Assembly (NCBI GenBank): GCA_017519305.1
Contig: JAFWSN010000001.1
Coordinates: 365,652 to 429,651 of the forward strand
Origin: Candidatus Saccharimonadota bacterium
Lineage (GTDB): Bacteria; Patescibacteriota; Saccharimonadia; Saccharimonadales; Saccharimonadaceae
Length of the DNA: 64,000 bases
Reading direction: 5' to 3'
The notes beneath the pieces are model-generated. The model searched no databases, had not been told where the DNA came from, and saw only the letters and a program-made list of their open reading frames with translations. A program made the translations under genes and the position numbers. This document shows positions 35,397-43,544 of the stretch, in pieces; the stretch's first letter is position 1; the number at the start of each line of letters is the position of its first letter.

Positions 35397-37156
35397 TATT
35401 CCCTCGGCTTTATTTTTAAATAATCGATTGTTGCATCCGAAATTTCATCAAACACGTTCTTAGTAGTTCCCGCCTCAACGTGTTGTCCCTTCCCCCACAT
35501 TTTAACCATTATCACATATTTTGGCAACTCTTCCTCTACACCACCAAAACCGAGATATGTAGCCGTCGTTTCACCGTCCGGTTCACTATAACGACCATAT
35601 TCTTCTAGATACACCTGACCCGTACCAGTCTTGCCACCAAGATAATATCCTGGGTTATCCTTTTTCCAATATAGGCTCCTCGTATCATGCAGCATCTGGC
35701 GCATCGTAGCGCTCGTGTCCGAAGTAATTACCTGCCCATCGTCCTTACCATCGTATGGTTCCGAAATAAGCTTGCCATTTTGCATCGTGCCCTTAATCAT
35801 AGTCGGCGTAATCATATAGCCGCCATTAATAATACTCGAAAATGCTGAAGCCACCTGAATCATCGTCAAGCTCGTACCCTGACCAAACGTCATTTCAGCA
35901 TAAACCAAGTTTGGCGCATACAAACCTTCTTCGTTTGGCGAATGTACAATACCAGTAGCTTCGGCCACTTCAATACCAGTTGGTTGGCCAAGACGGAATC
36001 TTTGATAATAATCATAAAGTTTCTCGCGACCAGTTTCGTTGACATTTTCCGAATCTCCACCAAGCCATTTCAAAGCCTGAATACTACCGGTGTTGAGTGA
36101 CCAGTTCAAAGCCGTGCGCATGTTAATCGTGCCATACACTACCGCATCTTTCGAAGCATTATTGATCGTGGCAGTCTCCACTACAGTTGAGCCAGTATTA
36201 TAATATGTCGAATCTGGCGTCATTACGCCTTCGTTGAGCGCTGCCGCAAATACAAAAGTCTTGCATACGCTAGCTGGCTCATACGGAATTTCCGTCACGT
36301 AGTTCAGATAAGATGTCCAATCTTCTACTTTGTCATACTTAGCTGGATTGTAAGTTGGCACGCTAGCCATCGTCAAAACTTCACCCGTATTTGGGTCCAT
36401 AATGATCGCAGCCGCATTCGTTGCTCCATCAGGATTGTTAGCAACTGCGTCAGCCAAAATCTCTTCTGTCTTTTTCTGTAAACCACGATTTAGTGTTAAC
36501 ACGACATCTTCCCCATCTACAGCTGGAATTTTAACGTTATCATTGCCAATCGAAAGTGCAATATTATTAACATCCGAAATCGTTTTTAGAAGTCCATTTT
36601 TACCAGCAAGCTGTTCATTTAAGGCGCCTTCAATGCCATACTGGCCCACACCGTCTTCATTCACGAAGCCAAGTGCCTGAGCCGCCATTTCTCCTTCTGG
36701 ATAAACGCGCTTATTCCCTTCTTTAAACCAAATACCGCCCACTTTTTCTTCCGAAATTTTTGTGGCTAAATCACGCGGAATATTTTTTGCTACAATCGAA
36801 TATCTTAAGCCTTCTACTTCGTAAACCGCATCAATATCTGCTGTTATATAATCCGAGGCATATTTTTCCAACAATTCCTTTAGTTCGTCTTTTTTCGTAA
36901 TTTGTGGATCAATAATAATCGAATATGTCGTTTGGTTCATTACGACTTTGACTGGCTCATCGCCTTCCATCATATATATATCACCGCGCTTAGCCACAAT
37001 CGTCTCAAGCAAAGTCTGCTGGCCGACTGCTTTATTGACCCAATAATTATGCTCGATTACTTGTATGAAAAAGAGCCGCACCACGATCAAACCGAGTGCA
37101 GCTAGAATTATTCTTTTTAAAAATCTAATCCGCGGCATATCCTGATACTGTTGCAT
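35396..37156 (-). CDS. ftsI: Division transpeptidase FtsI/PBP2-like
   Basis: A class B penicillin-binding protein of 586 residues: one N-terminal membrane helix (about 11-30), a dimerisation domain, then a transpeptidase domain with SxxK EPASVCKTFVFA, SLN (WSLNTGS) and KTGTGQ. It cross-links septal peptidoglycan with FtsW. It is encoded in the rsmH-ftsL-ftsI-mraY-ftsW order and overlaps the ftsL 3' end by 32 bp. Confidence 0.93.
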   Translation of the reverse strand: MQQYQDMPRIRFLKRIILAALGLIVVRLFFIQVIEHNYWVNKAVGQQTLLETIVAKRGDIYMMEGDEPVKVVMNQTTYSIIIDPQITKKDELKELLEKYASDYITADIDAVYEVEGLRYSIVAKNIPRDLATKISEEKVGGIWFKEGNKRVYPEGEMAAQALGFVNEDGVGQYGIEGALNEQLAGKNGLLKTISDVNNIALSIGNDNVKIPAVDGEDVVLTLNRGLQKKTEEILADAVANNPDGATNAAAIIMDPNTGEVLTMASVPTYNPAKYDKVEDWTSYLNYVTEIPYEPASVCKTFVFAAALNEGVMTPDSTYYNTGSTVVETATINNASKDAVVYGTINMRTALNWSLNTGSIQALKWLGGDSENVNETGREKLYDYYQRFRLGQPTGIEVAEATGIVHSPNEEGLYAPNLVYAEMTFGQGTSLTMIQVASAFSSIINGGYMITPTMIKGTMQNGKLISEPYDGKDDGQVITSDTSATMRQMLHDTRSLYWKKDNPGYYLGGKTGTGQVYLEEYGRYSEPDGETTATYLGFGGVEEELPKYVIMVKMWGKGQHVEAGTTKNVFDEISDATIDYLKIKPRE

Positions 37157-37475
37157 CTTCCATTATAGCAGCGACTGTGCTATTTTGGGCAGCTGCAACT
37201 GAAGTTAGGCGTGCTTTTTCGACCGCCAAATCTTCTTTCTTGGCTTCCATCTCTGAAATTTCCGATTCAACCGACGAAATTTGGTAATCATAACCAGTCG
37301 CCTTAGTTCCCTCAGCTACATAAATTAACCCAAATGATAAAACAGTCAAACCAAGAATTACAACCTGGGAAATCGGACCTAACCTTCTTGATGTGTGGCG
37401 AATAGTGTTGCGGTTACGCGAAAAATTCATCGTCGTAATTCCGGCTCTCCTCGTCATGTAAGTTTGATTTCTCAT
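37125..37475 (-). CDS. ftsL: FtsL-like bitopic division protein
   Basis: A 116-residue protein with a basic, short N-terminus, one membrane helix (about residues 36-53) and a heptad-rich extracellular coil (VESEISEMEAKKEDLAVEKARLTSVAAAQN). This layout, and the position between rsmH and the transpeptidase, fit FtsL. Sequence conservation is low, as usual for FtsL. The first Met directly follows TATAAA, so the exact start (first, seventh or sixteenth codon) is uncertain. Confidence 0.65.
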   Translation of the reverse strand: MRNQTYMTRRAGITTMNFSRNRNTIRHTSRRLGPISQVVILGLTVLSFGLIYVAEGTKATGYDYQISSVESEISEMEAKKEDLAVEKARLTSVAAAQNSTVAAIMEDATVSGYAAD

Positions 37476-37523
37476 TTTATAATTTTCTCGCTGTTTATTT
37501 TTGATATTGATTTTTGTCTTAGT

Positions 37524-37572
37524 CCGGGTGGCGTACCAGTCAGAGCTATAAGTGAACTGGTTGCCCGCCCGG
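37524..37572 (-). promoter_or_regulatory. Leader hairpin before ftsL
   Basis: CCGGG/CCCGG, GGC/GCC and ACCAGT/ACTGGT form three stacked helices with small bulges around a 15-nt loop, ending 48 nt before the ftsL ATG. No T-run follows, so it is structural or regulatory rather than a terminator. Confidence 0.5.
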
Positions 37573-37659
37573 GAAGGTCATACGTTTTTCCACACTCCTA
37601 TGAAAAAACTCTAAATTGGTGAGCCTTTTCGGCCCATGTCGCCCCCTTTCGCCTTTGTG

Positions 37660-37683
37660 CGGGTGGGGTATGTTCCCCACCCG
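37660..37683. other. Strong GC hairpin in the rsmH-ftsL gap
   Basis: CGGGTGGGG (37660-37668) pairs perfectly with CCCCACCCG (37675-37683). No T-run on the minus strand. Confidence 0.7.
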
Positions 37684-37697
37684 GTTAAAGACTTAAT

Positions 37698-37763
37698 TTA
37701 GCGGAAGCTAACCTTGATAGTTTGCGTGCGAGAGCGTCCCGCGACAACGATTTGCTTTGGCAT
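37698..37763 (-). CDS. Possible 21-residue basic small protein
   Basis: In the otherwise empty gap between rsmH and ftsL, a strong SD (AAAAAGGAGG) lies 5 nt before an ATG opening a 21-codon frame, MPKQIVVAGRSRTQTIKVSF plus Arg, ending in TAA. The product is basic with no membrane helix. Two still shorter SD-preceded frames follow at 37611-37637 and 37546-37581. It may be a leader peptide controlling ftsL or a small protein; length alone gives little support. Confidence 0.4.
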   Translation of the reverse strand: MPKQIVVAGRSRTQTIKVSFR

Positions 37764-37798
37764 GTTGCCTCCTTTTTGTTGTTTGGTTTTTATTTTTA

Positions 37799-38671
37799 TC
37801 AAATCCGCTCAGCGGCTCGTAGTTTTGCGCTACGACTGCGCGGGTTGATAACTAACTCAGATTTTCCCGCAACAATTGGTTTCTTGTTTAAAATTTTGAG
37901 TTCTGACTCTTCGCCATACTCGCTGACTTCTCGGAAATATTCTTTTACCAATCGATCTTCTAGACTATGGAAAGTGATTAACGCGACTCTACCTCCTGGG
38001 TTTAGAATCTTCGGCAAAAGCATCAAAGTTTTTTCAATTTCTTCGAGCTCATCGTTTACCACGATTCTAATCGCCTGGAAAATTTGCGTTGCTGGGTGCG
38101 TTTTACTGTAGCGTGATTTGCTCGCGATAATTTCCGCGAGTTCTTTCGTTCCCTTCACTGGTCTATGGTGCACAATCTCTCGCGCCAACATTTTTGCACG
38201 TCCCGGTTTTTCCTCACCGTACCTTACAAAAATTTCCGCGAGTTTTTTCTCGTTCCATTTGTTCACAATCTCGTCCGCCGTCAAAGCTTGACGCCTATCC
38301 ATGCGCATATCAAGCGGCCCATCCTTCGAAAAAGAAAAGCCCCTTTCTTCCCTGTCTAGTTGCGGAGAAGAAACTCCAAAATCTGCTAGTACTAAATCAA
38401 AAGTTTTTCCACACTCGATTAACTGTAGCACCGCACTATAAAAATCCGTGTTCATAATCGTAATCGCTGAACCGAGTTTCTCGCGTAAACACCTTGCGGC
38501 ATTTTCATCTCGATCCACGAGTACAGAATCTTTATAATTCCGTGTTACATCCAAAATCTTACTGGCATGCCCTGCGTACCCTGCCGTCAAATCTAAATAA
38601 GATTCGCCAGGCTGAGGATTTAGAGCCTCCAGAACTTCTGTTAGTAAAACTGGTTTATGAAGTTCTTCCAT
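37799..38671 (-). CDS. rsmH: 16S rRNA (C1402-N4) methyltransferase RsmH
   Basis: A 290-residue SAM-dependent methyltransferase. Motifs: HKPVLLTEVLEAL, YLDLTAGYAGHA (SAM loop), DFGVSSPQLDREERGFSF, DMRMD, and ITFHSLEDRLVK near the C-terminus. It opens the division cluster as usual. A leaderless -10 (TATAAT, 7 nt, ATG) lies in the palindrome GTGTATAATTATACAC, and a second promoter candidate lies about 350 bp upstream. mraZ is not present. Confidence 0.95.
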   Translation of the reverse strand: MEELHKPVLLTEVLEALNPQPGESYLDLTAGYAGHASKILDVTRNYKDSVLVDRDENAARCLREKLGSAITIMNTDFYSAVLQLIECGKTFDLVLADFGVSSPQLDREERGFSFSKDGPLDMRMDRRQALTADEIVNKWNEKKLAEIFVRYGEEKPGRAKMLAREIVHHRPVKGTKELAEIIASKSRYSKTHPATQIFQAIRIVVNDELEEIEKTLMLLPKILNPGGRVALITFHSLEDRLVKEYFREVSEYGEESELKILNKKPIVAGKSELVINPRSRSAKLRAAERI

Positions 38672-38693
38672 GTGTATAATTATACACTCTTCG

Positions 38694-38952
38694 TTTGAGA
38701 TCGCTCAACTAGAAACTTCAGCGTTTTTGTTTTTTGCTTATAGTTTTTGTTTTGCACAATTTTCTACCATAATTGTGATCAGCCGAAACCGACCATGAGA
38801 TTATGGTTGTTGAGAGATTATTGTGTTGGTTTTAGACCTAAATATAGAGTTTTAATTGGGAGGTGTGTTTTTTGAGGAAAGAACGCACGATTGCTTTGAC
38901 GCGTCTCGCTAAATTTAACGCGCGCCGAAACTCCTAGTTGGCCGATCTCAAA
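38694..38952. ncRNA. Candidate structured RNA closed by a 17-bp stem
   Basis: TTTGAGATCG (38694-38703) pairs with CGATCTCAAA (38943-38952) and CAACTAG (38706-38712) with CTAGTTG (38934-38940), enclosing about 220 AT-rich nt with an inner CCATAAT/ATTATGG hairpin. No ORF. On the minus strand a promoter candidate lies at 39039-39011, so it could be an RNA or a long rsmH leader; strand is not certain. The rest of the 570-bp gap holds promoters and CCGAACAAA boxes. Confidence 0.5.
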
Positions 38953-39010
38953 CTCTGTTAATGTGCTTTTTGATTTTTGTGGTGTTTATTTTCTTTTTTC
39001 CACTGATTTA

Positions 39011-39039
39011 AGTGTAAGCCTTTTTTTGAAAAAAATCAA
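39011..39039 (-). promoter_or_regulatory. Promoter candidate reading towards rsmH
   Basis: Minus strand TTGATT (39039-39034), exactly 17 nt, TACACT (39016-39011). Confidence 0.45.
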
Positions 39040-39241
39040 GACCTATTTTTGGCTTATGTTTTCCCACAATATGTGGAAAACTCCCTGTTAAAAACCCGAA
39101 CAAACCATACTTTTCAGCATCTCAAAATTATGTTGTAATAACCGAACAAAGGGGCTAACTTCGGTCCGAAACGTTTAATTCCCTGTTTGATTAATATTTA
39201 CTTCGTGTGCTACAATATATTTCATAAAAAGTGAGGAAAAT

Positions 39242-40219
39242 ATGGAAAAAACTTTCGACGTCTTTCTATGGGCTAATGAAATTGACGAAATCAAAAACAA
39301 TGTCAGTGCCGAACTATTTTTATTCAACAAAAATTATACGCCGTTCAAAATTAAGTATTCAGACAAATTAACAAATAGTGTCAAAGCCATGTTCATGCAG
39401 GCTGCTATTAAATACATTATTGAAGAATCCGAAAAAGGTCTTGAATGCCGCGAGTACGAAAAAGCCGACGGCGAAGAAAAAGTCATTTACCGCACCAAGC
39501 TGAGCAAGGTCGGTCGTGCCGAAACTTTGATCCACCTCATCGAGAACGAATACAAAGACATCGCCTACTTCTCTGAAAACGAATACGAATTCAAAAAGAT
39601 TAAAGGCATCATCGCTAAATTCACTTACCCGGGCGGCGAAGATGGTACCAAGACTTTCTACATTGCTAAAGCCATTTCTGCCTCTAGCGCGCTCAAAGGC
39701 GCCTCTAGCTGGGAAATTAACGGCGAAAGTTTTGAACCATTCTCAGCCGAAGTCGCTCTCAAGATGCCGGAAGACAACCAAGTCGCTATTGTCGACGAAG
39801 ATATCGTTATCTTTAATCAATCTAAATTCGAAAATCTTTTCCAATATGATTACAAGTCACAGGTAATTGCCGAGGCTAAAGCCAAAGAACTCACCGACAA
39901 ATACAAGCTCTCCTTCGCTGAAGGCGTTACTCTTAATTCCCTCCTCGAGTATAAGAAACCTATCTTAAAGAAACTCCAGGCTATGGATATTGCTTCCGAA
40001 ATGCCACAAAAAGATTTGATCAACTATGCCGACGAAATGCAACTTGAGCTCATGACCGACGACGACGGTTCCATCATTATCATGGACGACAAAGACCTTT
40101 CAATGTTCGTAAATCTTTTGAACGAAGATTACTACGTTTCCCCAGTCAACGGTCGTCGCTACGAAATTAAATCCAAAAAACTTCTTGGCGAACCAGACGG
40201 CGAACCACCACGTGGCTAA
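39242..40219 (+). CDS. DUF4868 protein, KwaB-like (Kiwa defence)
   Basis: A 325-residue soluble protein. The second half matches the DUF4868 layout: FYIAKAISASSAL, VDEDIVIFNQSKFENLFQYD, then the C-terminal LLNEDYYVSPVNGRRYEIKSKKLL. KwaB, the DUF4868 subunit of the anti-phage Kiwa system, normally acts with the membrane protein KwaA; no KwaA-like four-helix protein adjoins it. It has a TTGATT-18-TACAAT promoter and a GAGG SD and stands alone between terminators. Function as a solitary defence protein is inferred. Confidence 0.6.
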   Translation: MEKTFDVFLWANEIDEIKNNVSAELFLFNKNYTPFKIKYSDKLTNSVKAMFMQAAIKYIIEESEKGLECREYEKADGEEKVIYRTKLSKVGRAETLIHLIENEYKDIAYFSENEYEFKKIKGIIAKFTYPGGEDGTKTFYIAKAISASSALKGASSWEINGESFEPFSAEVALKMPEDNQVAIVDEDIVIFNQSKFENLFQYDYKSQVIAEAKAKELTDKYKLSFAEGVTLNSLLEYKKPILKKLQAMDIASEMPQKDLINYADEMQLELMTDDDGSIIIMDDKDLSMFVNLLNEDYYVSPVNGRRYEIKSKKLLGEPDGEPPRG

Positions 40220-40220
40220 C

Positions 40221-40251
40221 AAAAAAGCGCCCCTTAAAGGGCGCTTTTTTT
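40221..40251. terminator. Bidirectional terminator
   Basis: AAAAAAGCGCCC-cttaaa-GGGCGCTTTTTT: serves the KwaB-like gene and the convergent CYTH gene. Confidence 0.85.
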
Positions 40252-40786
40252 AATAATCAATATCTGAATAAGACGTTTCGACGACATTTTTTTCGCCAAA
40301 CACAGCCAAGGTCTTAAGCAAATCATTCTTCACGTCTTCAACCGAATCGTTCTCTAATAGATCGGTCTCTAGTTTGGCAAACGAACCGTTAGCTCCATCA
40401 ATTTTGTCGAGGAACAAAGAGGTGTGCTCGCCCATTTTAATTTCCTGACGACGACGAGAAACTTCTTTTTGTGGCTTAAAGCCAAGTTGCAAGATAATAT
40501 TTACCATTTCCGAATAATCTTTAACATTGGTCTCTTCTACAATATCAACACCAGAATCTTCGATGTGACGCTTCAAGATCAAAGAATATTTAGCCGGCTT
40601 ATCGACCGCCTTCATCTCTGTACGCATTAAAAGACGAGGCATATTGATACCGCGCTTATAACCCTTTGGCACATAAACACGATCATGCTGCCAAAAAACT
40701 GGCGAAAAGTTCATTTCGATATCGGATAGCTTTTTTACAAAGTTCTCACGACTAGCTAATTTACATTTGACGATGATTTTTTTCAT
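40250..40786 (-). CDS. CYTH-fold protein
   Basis: A 178-residue protein with the alternating charged strands of the CYTH tunnel fold (KIIVKCKLASREN, LLMRTEMK, YSLILKRH, VSRRRQEIKM, SLFLDKIDG, FAKLETDL). The classical N-terminal ExExK is not intact (VKCKL). The family hydrolyses triphosphates or makes cAMP; the substrate is unknown. It overlaps the upstream rnhA by 4 bp, forming a two-gene operon. Confidence 0.7.
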   Translation of the reverse strand: MKKIIVKCKLASRENFVKKLSDIEMNFSPVFWQHDRVYVPKGYKRGINMPRLLMRTEMKAVDKPAKYSLILKRHIEDSGVDIVEETNVKDYSEMVNIILQLGFKPQKEVSRRRQEIKMGEHTSLFLDKIDGANGSFAKLETDLLENDSVEDVKNDLLKTLAVFGEKNVVETSYSDIDY

Positions 40787-41199
40787 AGTGTTTCTCCTTT
40801 ACGTGCTTTGTTGGCCCACTCGTCGGCGAGCTCATTTTCCTCTGTTCCAGCGTGTCCGCGAATCCAAACTAATTTCACCGGATACTCTTTAAAAAGTGAA
40901 TAAAGTTTTTGTACAATGTCCAAGTTTTGGATCGGGCCGGATTTTTTCTTCCAACCATTAGCCTCCCAGCCTGGCGCCCATTTCGTTAGCACATTAATCC
41001 AAAATTCTGAATCGGAATGAATCTCGCAACCTTCATTTCCGGCATATTCAATTGCCGCAATCATCGCGAGACCTTCCATGCGAATATTCGTAGACGGATT
41101 TTCGGAGCCTAGTCGCACCGGTTTACCATTTTCGAGCACAGCAAAACCACCCGGACCCGGGTTCGGCGACGCACTACCATCAGTCCATAGAATTTTCAT
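40783..41199 (-). CDS. rnhA: Ribonuclease HI
   Basis: Cuts the RNA strand of RNA-DNA hybrids. The 138-residue enzyme has TDGSASPNPGPGG (first Asp), RMEGLAMIAAIE (Glu), HSDSEFWIN (second Asp) and IRGHAGTEENELAD (His and last Asp). It is leaderless: TATAAT, 7 nt, ATG. Twenty-six bases spanning that promoter and start (41192-41217) are identical to those at def (47548-47573). Confidence 0.95.
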   Translation of the reverse strand: MKILWTDGSASPNPGPGGFAVLENGKPVRLGSENPSTNIRMEGLAMIAAIEYAGNEGCEIHSDSEFWINVLTKWAPGWEANGWKKKSGPIQNLDIVQKLYSLFKEYPVKLVWIRGHAGTEENELADEWANKARKGETL

Positions 41200-41225
41200 A
41201 CTCTATATTATATCATATCTCTTTT

Positions 41226-43514
41226 CTAAGCTTCACCATCCTCAGACCCAGACACACAACGCACAGAGTGAGCGCCCGAGCAACTGCCGTTGTACTCTGG
41301 GTTGACGCCGTCGTCACTGAAGCCGAGACAGTACGCGCTGTCCGCCGAGTCCTCCGGAGTGGACCAGAAGTAGCCGTACTTGCCAACGGTGAGCGGTTCG
41401 CCTTTCCACACGTAGCCGGAAAACGCGAGGCCGAGCTTATCGCGAAGAGCAAGCGAAAGCTGATCTTCTTTATCTTCGCCATCCGAGTTTACATAATAAC
41501 CGTCCCTTAAGTGCAAACCGATTTGTTCAGCTACACCATCCACGATTGGTCCCCATGATTTTGGAATATGATAACCGTTCGGAATTAGGAGTCCACGCTC
41601 AGCCGCAAACAACTCTTTACTCCATGGGAAGTGTCTAATTTCGCGGCCTATCCAATTGACACCATAAACATCTCTCGTGCCACTCTCTCTGCCGTCCGTC
41701 TCGTAACTCCAGTCATATTCTACTGGAGCCTTAAGAATGGCAGTGAGGTCTGCCGGGGCAATATATTTCCCTTCTGTGTTTTCTGGAAGCTCTATTCTTT
41801 CCTTACCCCACTGGTCTTTTGGCAACATAAAAATATAGTTTTCAGTTTCTAATGTCTCCAGATTATTGATGCGTTCCGCCATTTGCGAAATATGGCTCAT
41901 GCCGCCAAGTTCATTAATTCTGTCTACAATCGCTCTTCCAACAACGGTCATTCTGTCGCCGATAGCACCACCAGTAGATGTAACGCTTCGGCTAGCCAAA
42001 AATTTAATAATATCACTTTCGCTAAAATCTCCGCGTGCGTCTGGGTTCATGCGACCAAGTTCGGTTTTTAGAATGTATGTCAAAAGATTGGACGACAATT
42101 CAATATCCTCTAAAAGATATGTTTCGAAATTCGAATGAATGTCGTCTGTCGTAGTCTCTGGAATAATATAGCCACGCAATTTAGCGTATTCTTTGTCGAA
42201 TTTTTCGCGAAACTCCTCGATGCGTGGATCATCAGAATTATAGGTGTCTAATATCTCGATCGGGCGATCTAACTCCCAAATAAAACGGAATTCTTCTTTA
42301 GTAATATCCTCGCCAGCTTGTATTTTGCGGTCCAAGGCGATGAGACGATTTTTATCTGCAAAGCGTTTCAAAAATTTTTCGCCACCAGGCAAGGAGCGGA
42401 CTTTTTCCTCTACGATTGGCACCAAGCTATCCTCGAGCGCCTGGCCGTCGTTCAACCCAGAAATTTCCGCAACATTACCTTCCGTGTCTAAACGAATTGA
42501 TGCGCAGGCGTTTTCCGCCAAACGCCCGTCTTCGTCTTTGAGGTGGAATAAAATGAACTTGGCTTTATTATCTTCATCATATTCGCCATCGTCATACGAC
42601 TCGCCATACCTACCGGTGGTAAGATAGCTTCTGCCAACATTCGGCGAGGCAATACACCATGGTGTACCGTCTGCGGCTGCAGCAAGTCGTTCTTCATCGC
42701 CAGGAGCATACTCTGCCCACTCGCCATCTATATCTTCGGTGCGTTCTGGAGTTTTCATGATTACTTTTTCGGAAAGCAACATTCTAGAATAAAGTTTGTT
42801 GAAGTTACCAGATTTTACCAATGCATCTAGTTCGCTATCGCGAACGGTATCCGATTCGGCATCGGCTCGCAAATCTTTTCCTTCGAGACCATAAAAATCC
42901 GCAATTGCAGAGTAGACCTTACCAAGCGTTGCAGCGTTGAAATGCGGGTATGACGCCACTGATCCTTTGCCTCGTTTTCTAAAAGTTTTTTGACGCTTAT
43001 CAAAAACTCCCATTTTGCTAACACCATCTATGACGTAGCATTTAAACCATGTTGGATAAGGGCAATCCTCGTGTGATAAATAAGTTGTCCACGATTCGAT
43101 TGAACTGCGTTGCTGTTTTTGGATATCTTCTACGAGTAAATCTTTTTCCTGCTGAGACAGTTCGCGACCTTGACCATTATCTCTTAGGATTTGTTCTTGT
43201 GTTTGCCAATATTTTTCATCTATATCTTCTGGCTCCACGATTAAAGAATCTACTGTTTTATCCCACAAGCGTTTTTCGTATTCGCTGCCGAATTTTTCAA
43301 CGCCACGAGTAATACGCTCCAAATAAGCGTCCACCCGGCGTTCCTCGTTTTTACCGACCAAGCGCTCACCGCGTTCCCTAGCTTTATCAAAAGAGGAGTC
43401 CACAATTTCATGACGAGCACGAAAACCACTCTGCGCTAAAACTTTGGCGCCGATCTCGCGACCGCTAAGCTCTGTCGCTTTTTCCACGTTTCTACTAACA
43501 GTTTCTATAGACAT
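41226..43514 (-). CDS. Large protein with WC-motif domain and FISUMP/lectin-like C-terminus
   Basis: A 762-residue protein without a signal peptide. The N-terminal third is charged and helical. Around residues 275-380 is a domain seen in phage and CPR proteins (DGTPWCIASPNVG ... KAKFILFHLKDEDGRL ... EISGLNDGQA). The last 120 residues resemble a FISUMP/C-type-lectin-like fold (LLIPNGYHIPKSW, GYFWSTPEDSADSAYCLGFS, HSVRCVSGS), the kind diversified by retroelements. The coding DNA of this C-terminal part is clearly more GC-rich than the rest. No reverse transcriptase is in the window. Function unknown; ligand binding is plausible. Confidence 0.55.
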   Translation of the reverse strand: MSIETVSRNVEKATELSGREIGAKVLAQSGFRARHEIVDSSFDKARERGERLVGKNEERRVDAYLERITRGVEKFGSEYEKRLWDKTVDSLIVEPEDIDEKYWQTQEQILRDNGQGRELSQQEKDLLVEDIQKQQRSSIESWTTYLSHEDCPYPTWFKCYVIDGVSKMGVFDKRQKTFRKRGKGSVASYPHFNAATLGKVYSAIADFYGLEGKDLRADAESDTVRDSELDALVKSGNFNKLYSRMLLSEKVIMKTPERTEDIDGEWAEYAPGDEERLAAAADGTPWCIASPNVGRSYLTTGRYGESYDDGEYDEDNKAKFILFHLKDEDGRLAENACASIRLDTEGNVAEISGLNDGQALEDSLVPIVEEKVRSLPGGEKFLKRFADKNRLIALDRKIQAGEDITKEEFRFIWELDRPIEILDTYNSDDPRIEEFREKFDKEYAKLRGYIIPETTTDDIHSNFETYLLEDIELSSNLLTYILKTELGRMNPDARGDFSESDIIKFLASRSVTSTGGAIGDRMTVVGRAIVDRINELGGMSHISQMAERINNLETLETENYIFMLPKDQWGKERIELPENTEGKYIAPADLTAILKAPVEYDWSYETDGRESGTRDVYGVNWIGREIRHFPWSKELFAAERGLLIPNGYHIPKSWGPIVDGVAEQIGLHLRDGYYVNSDGEDKEDQLSLALRDKLGLAFSGYVWKGEPLTVGKYGYFWSTPEDSADSAYCLGFSDDGVNPEYNGSCSGAHSVRCVSGSEDGEA

Positions 43515-43544
43515 GATTACTTCTATTTTAACACAAAGCTTACG

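Noticed and set aside
37524..37572. c-di-GMP-I riboswitch before ftsL
   Set aside because: Only a partial likeness (GGGCAACC...ACGCC); the second hairpin and tetraloop receptor are missing.
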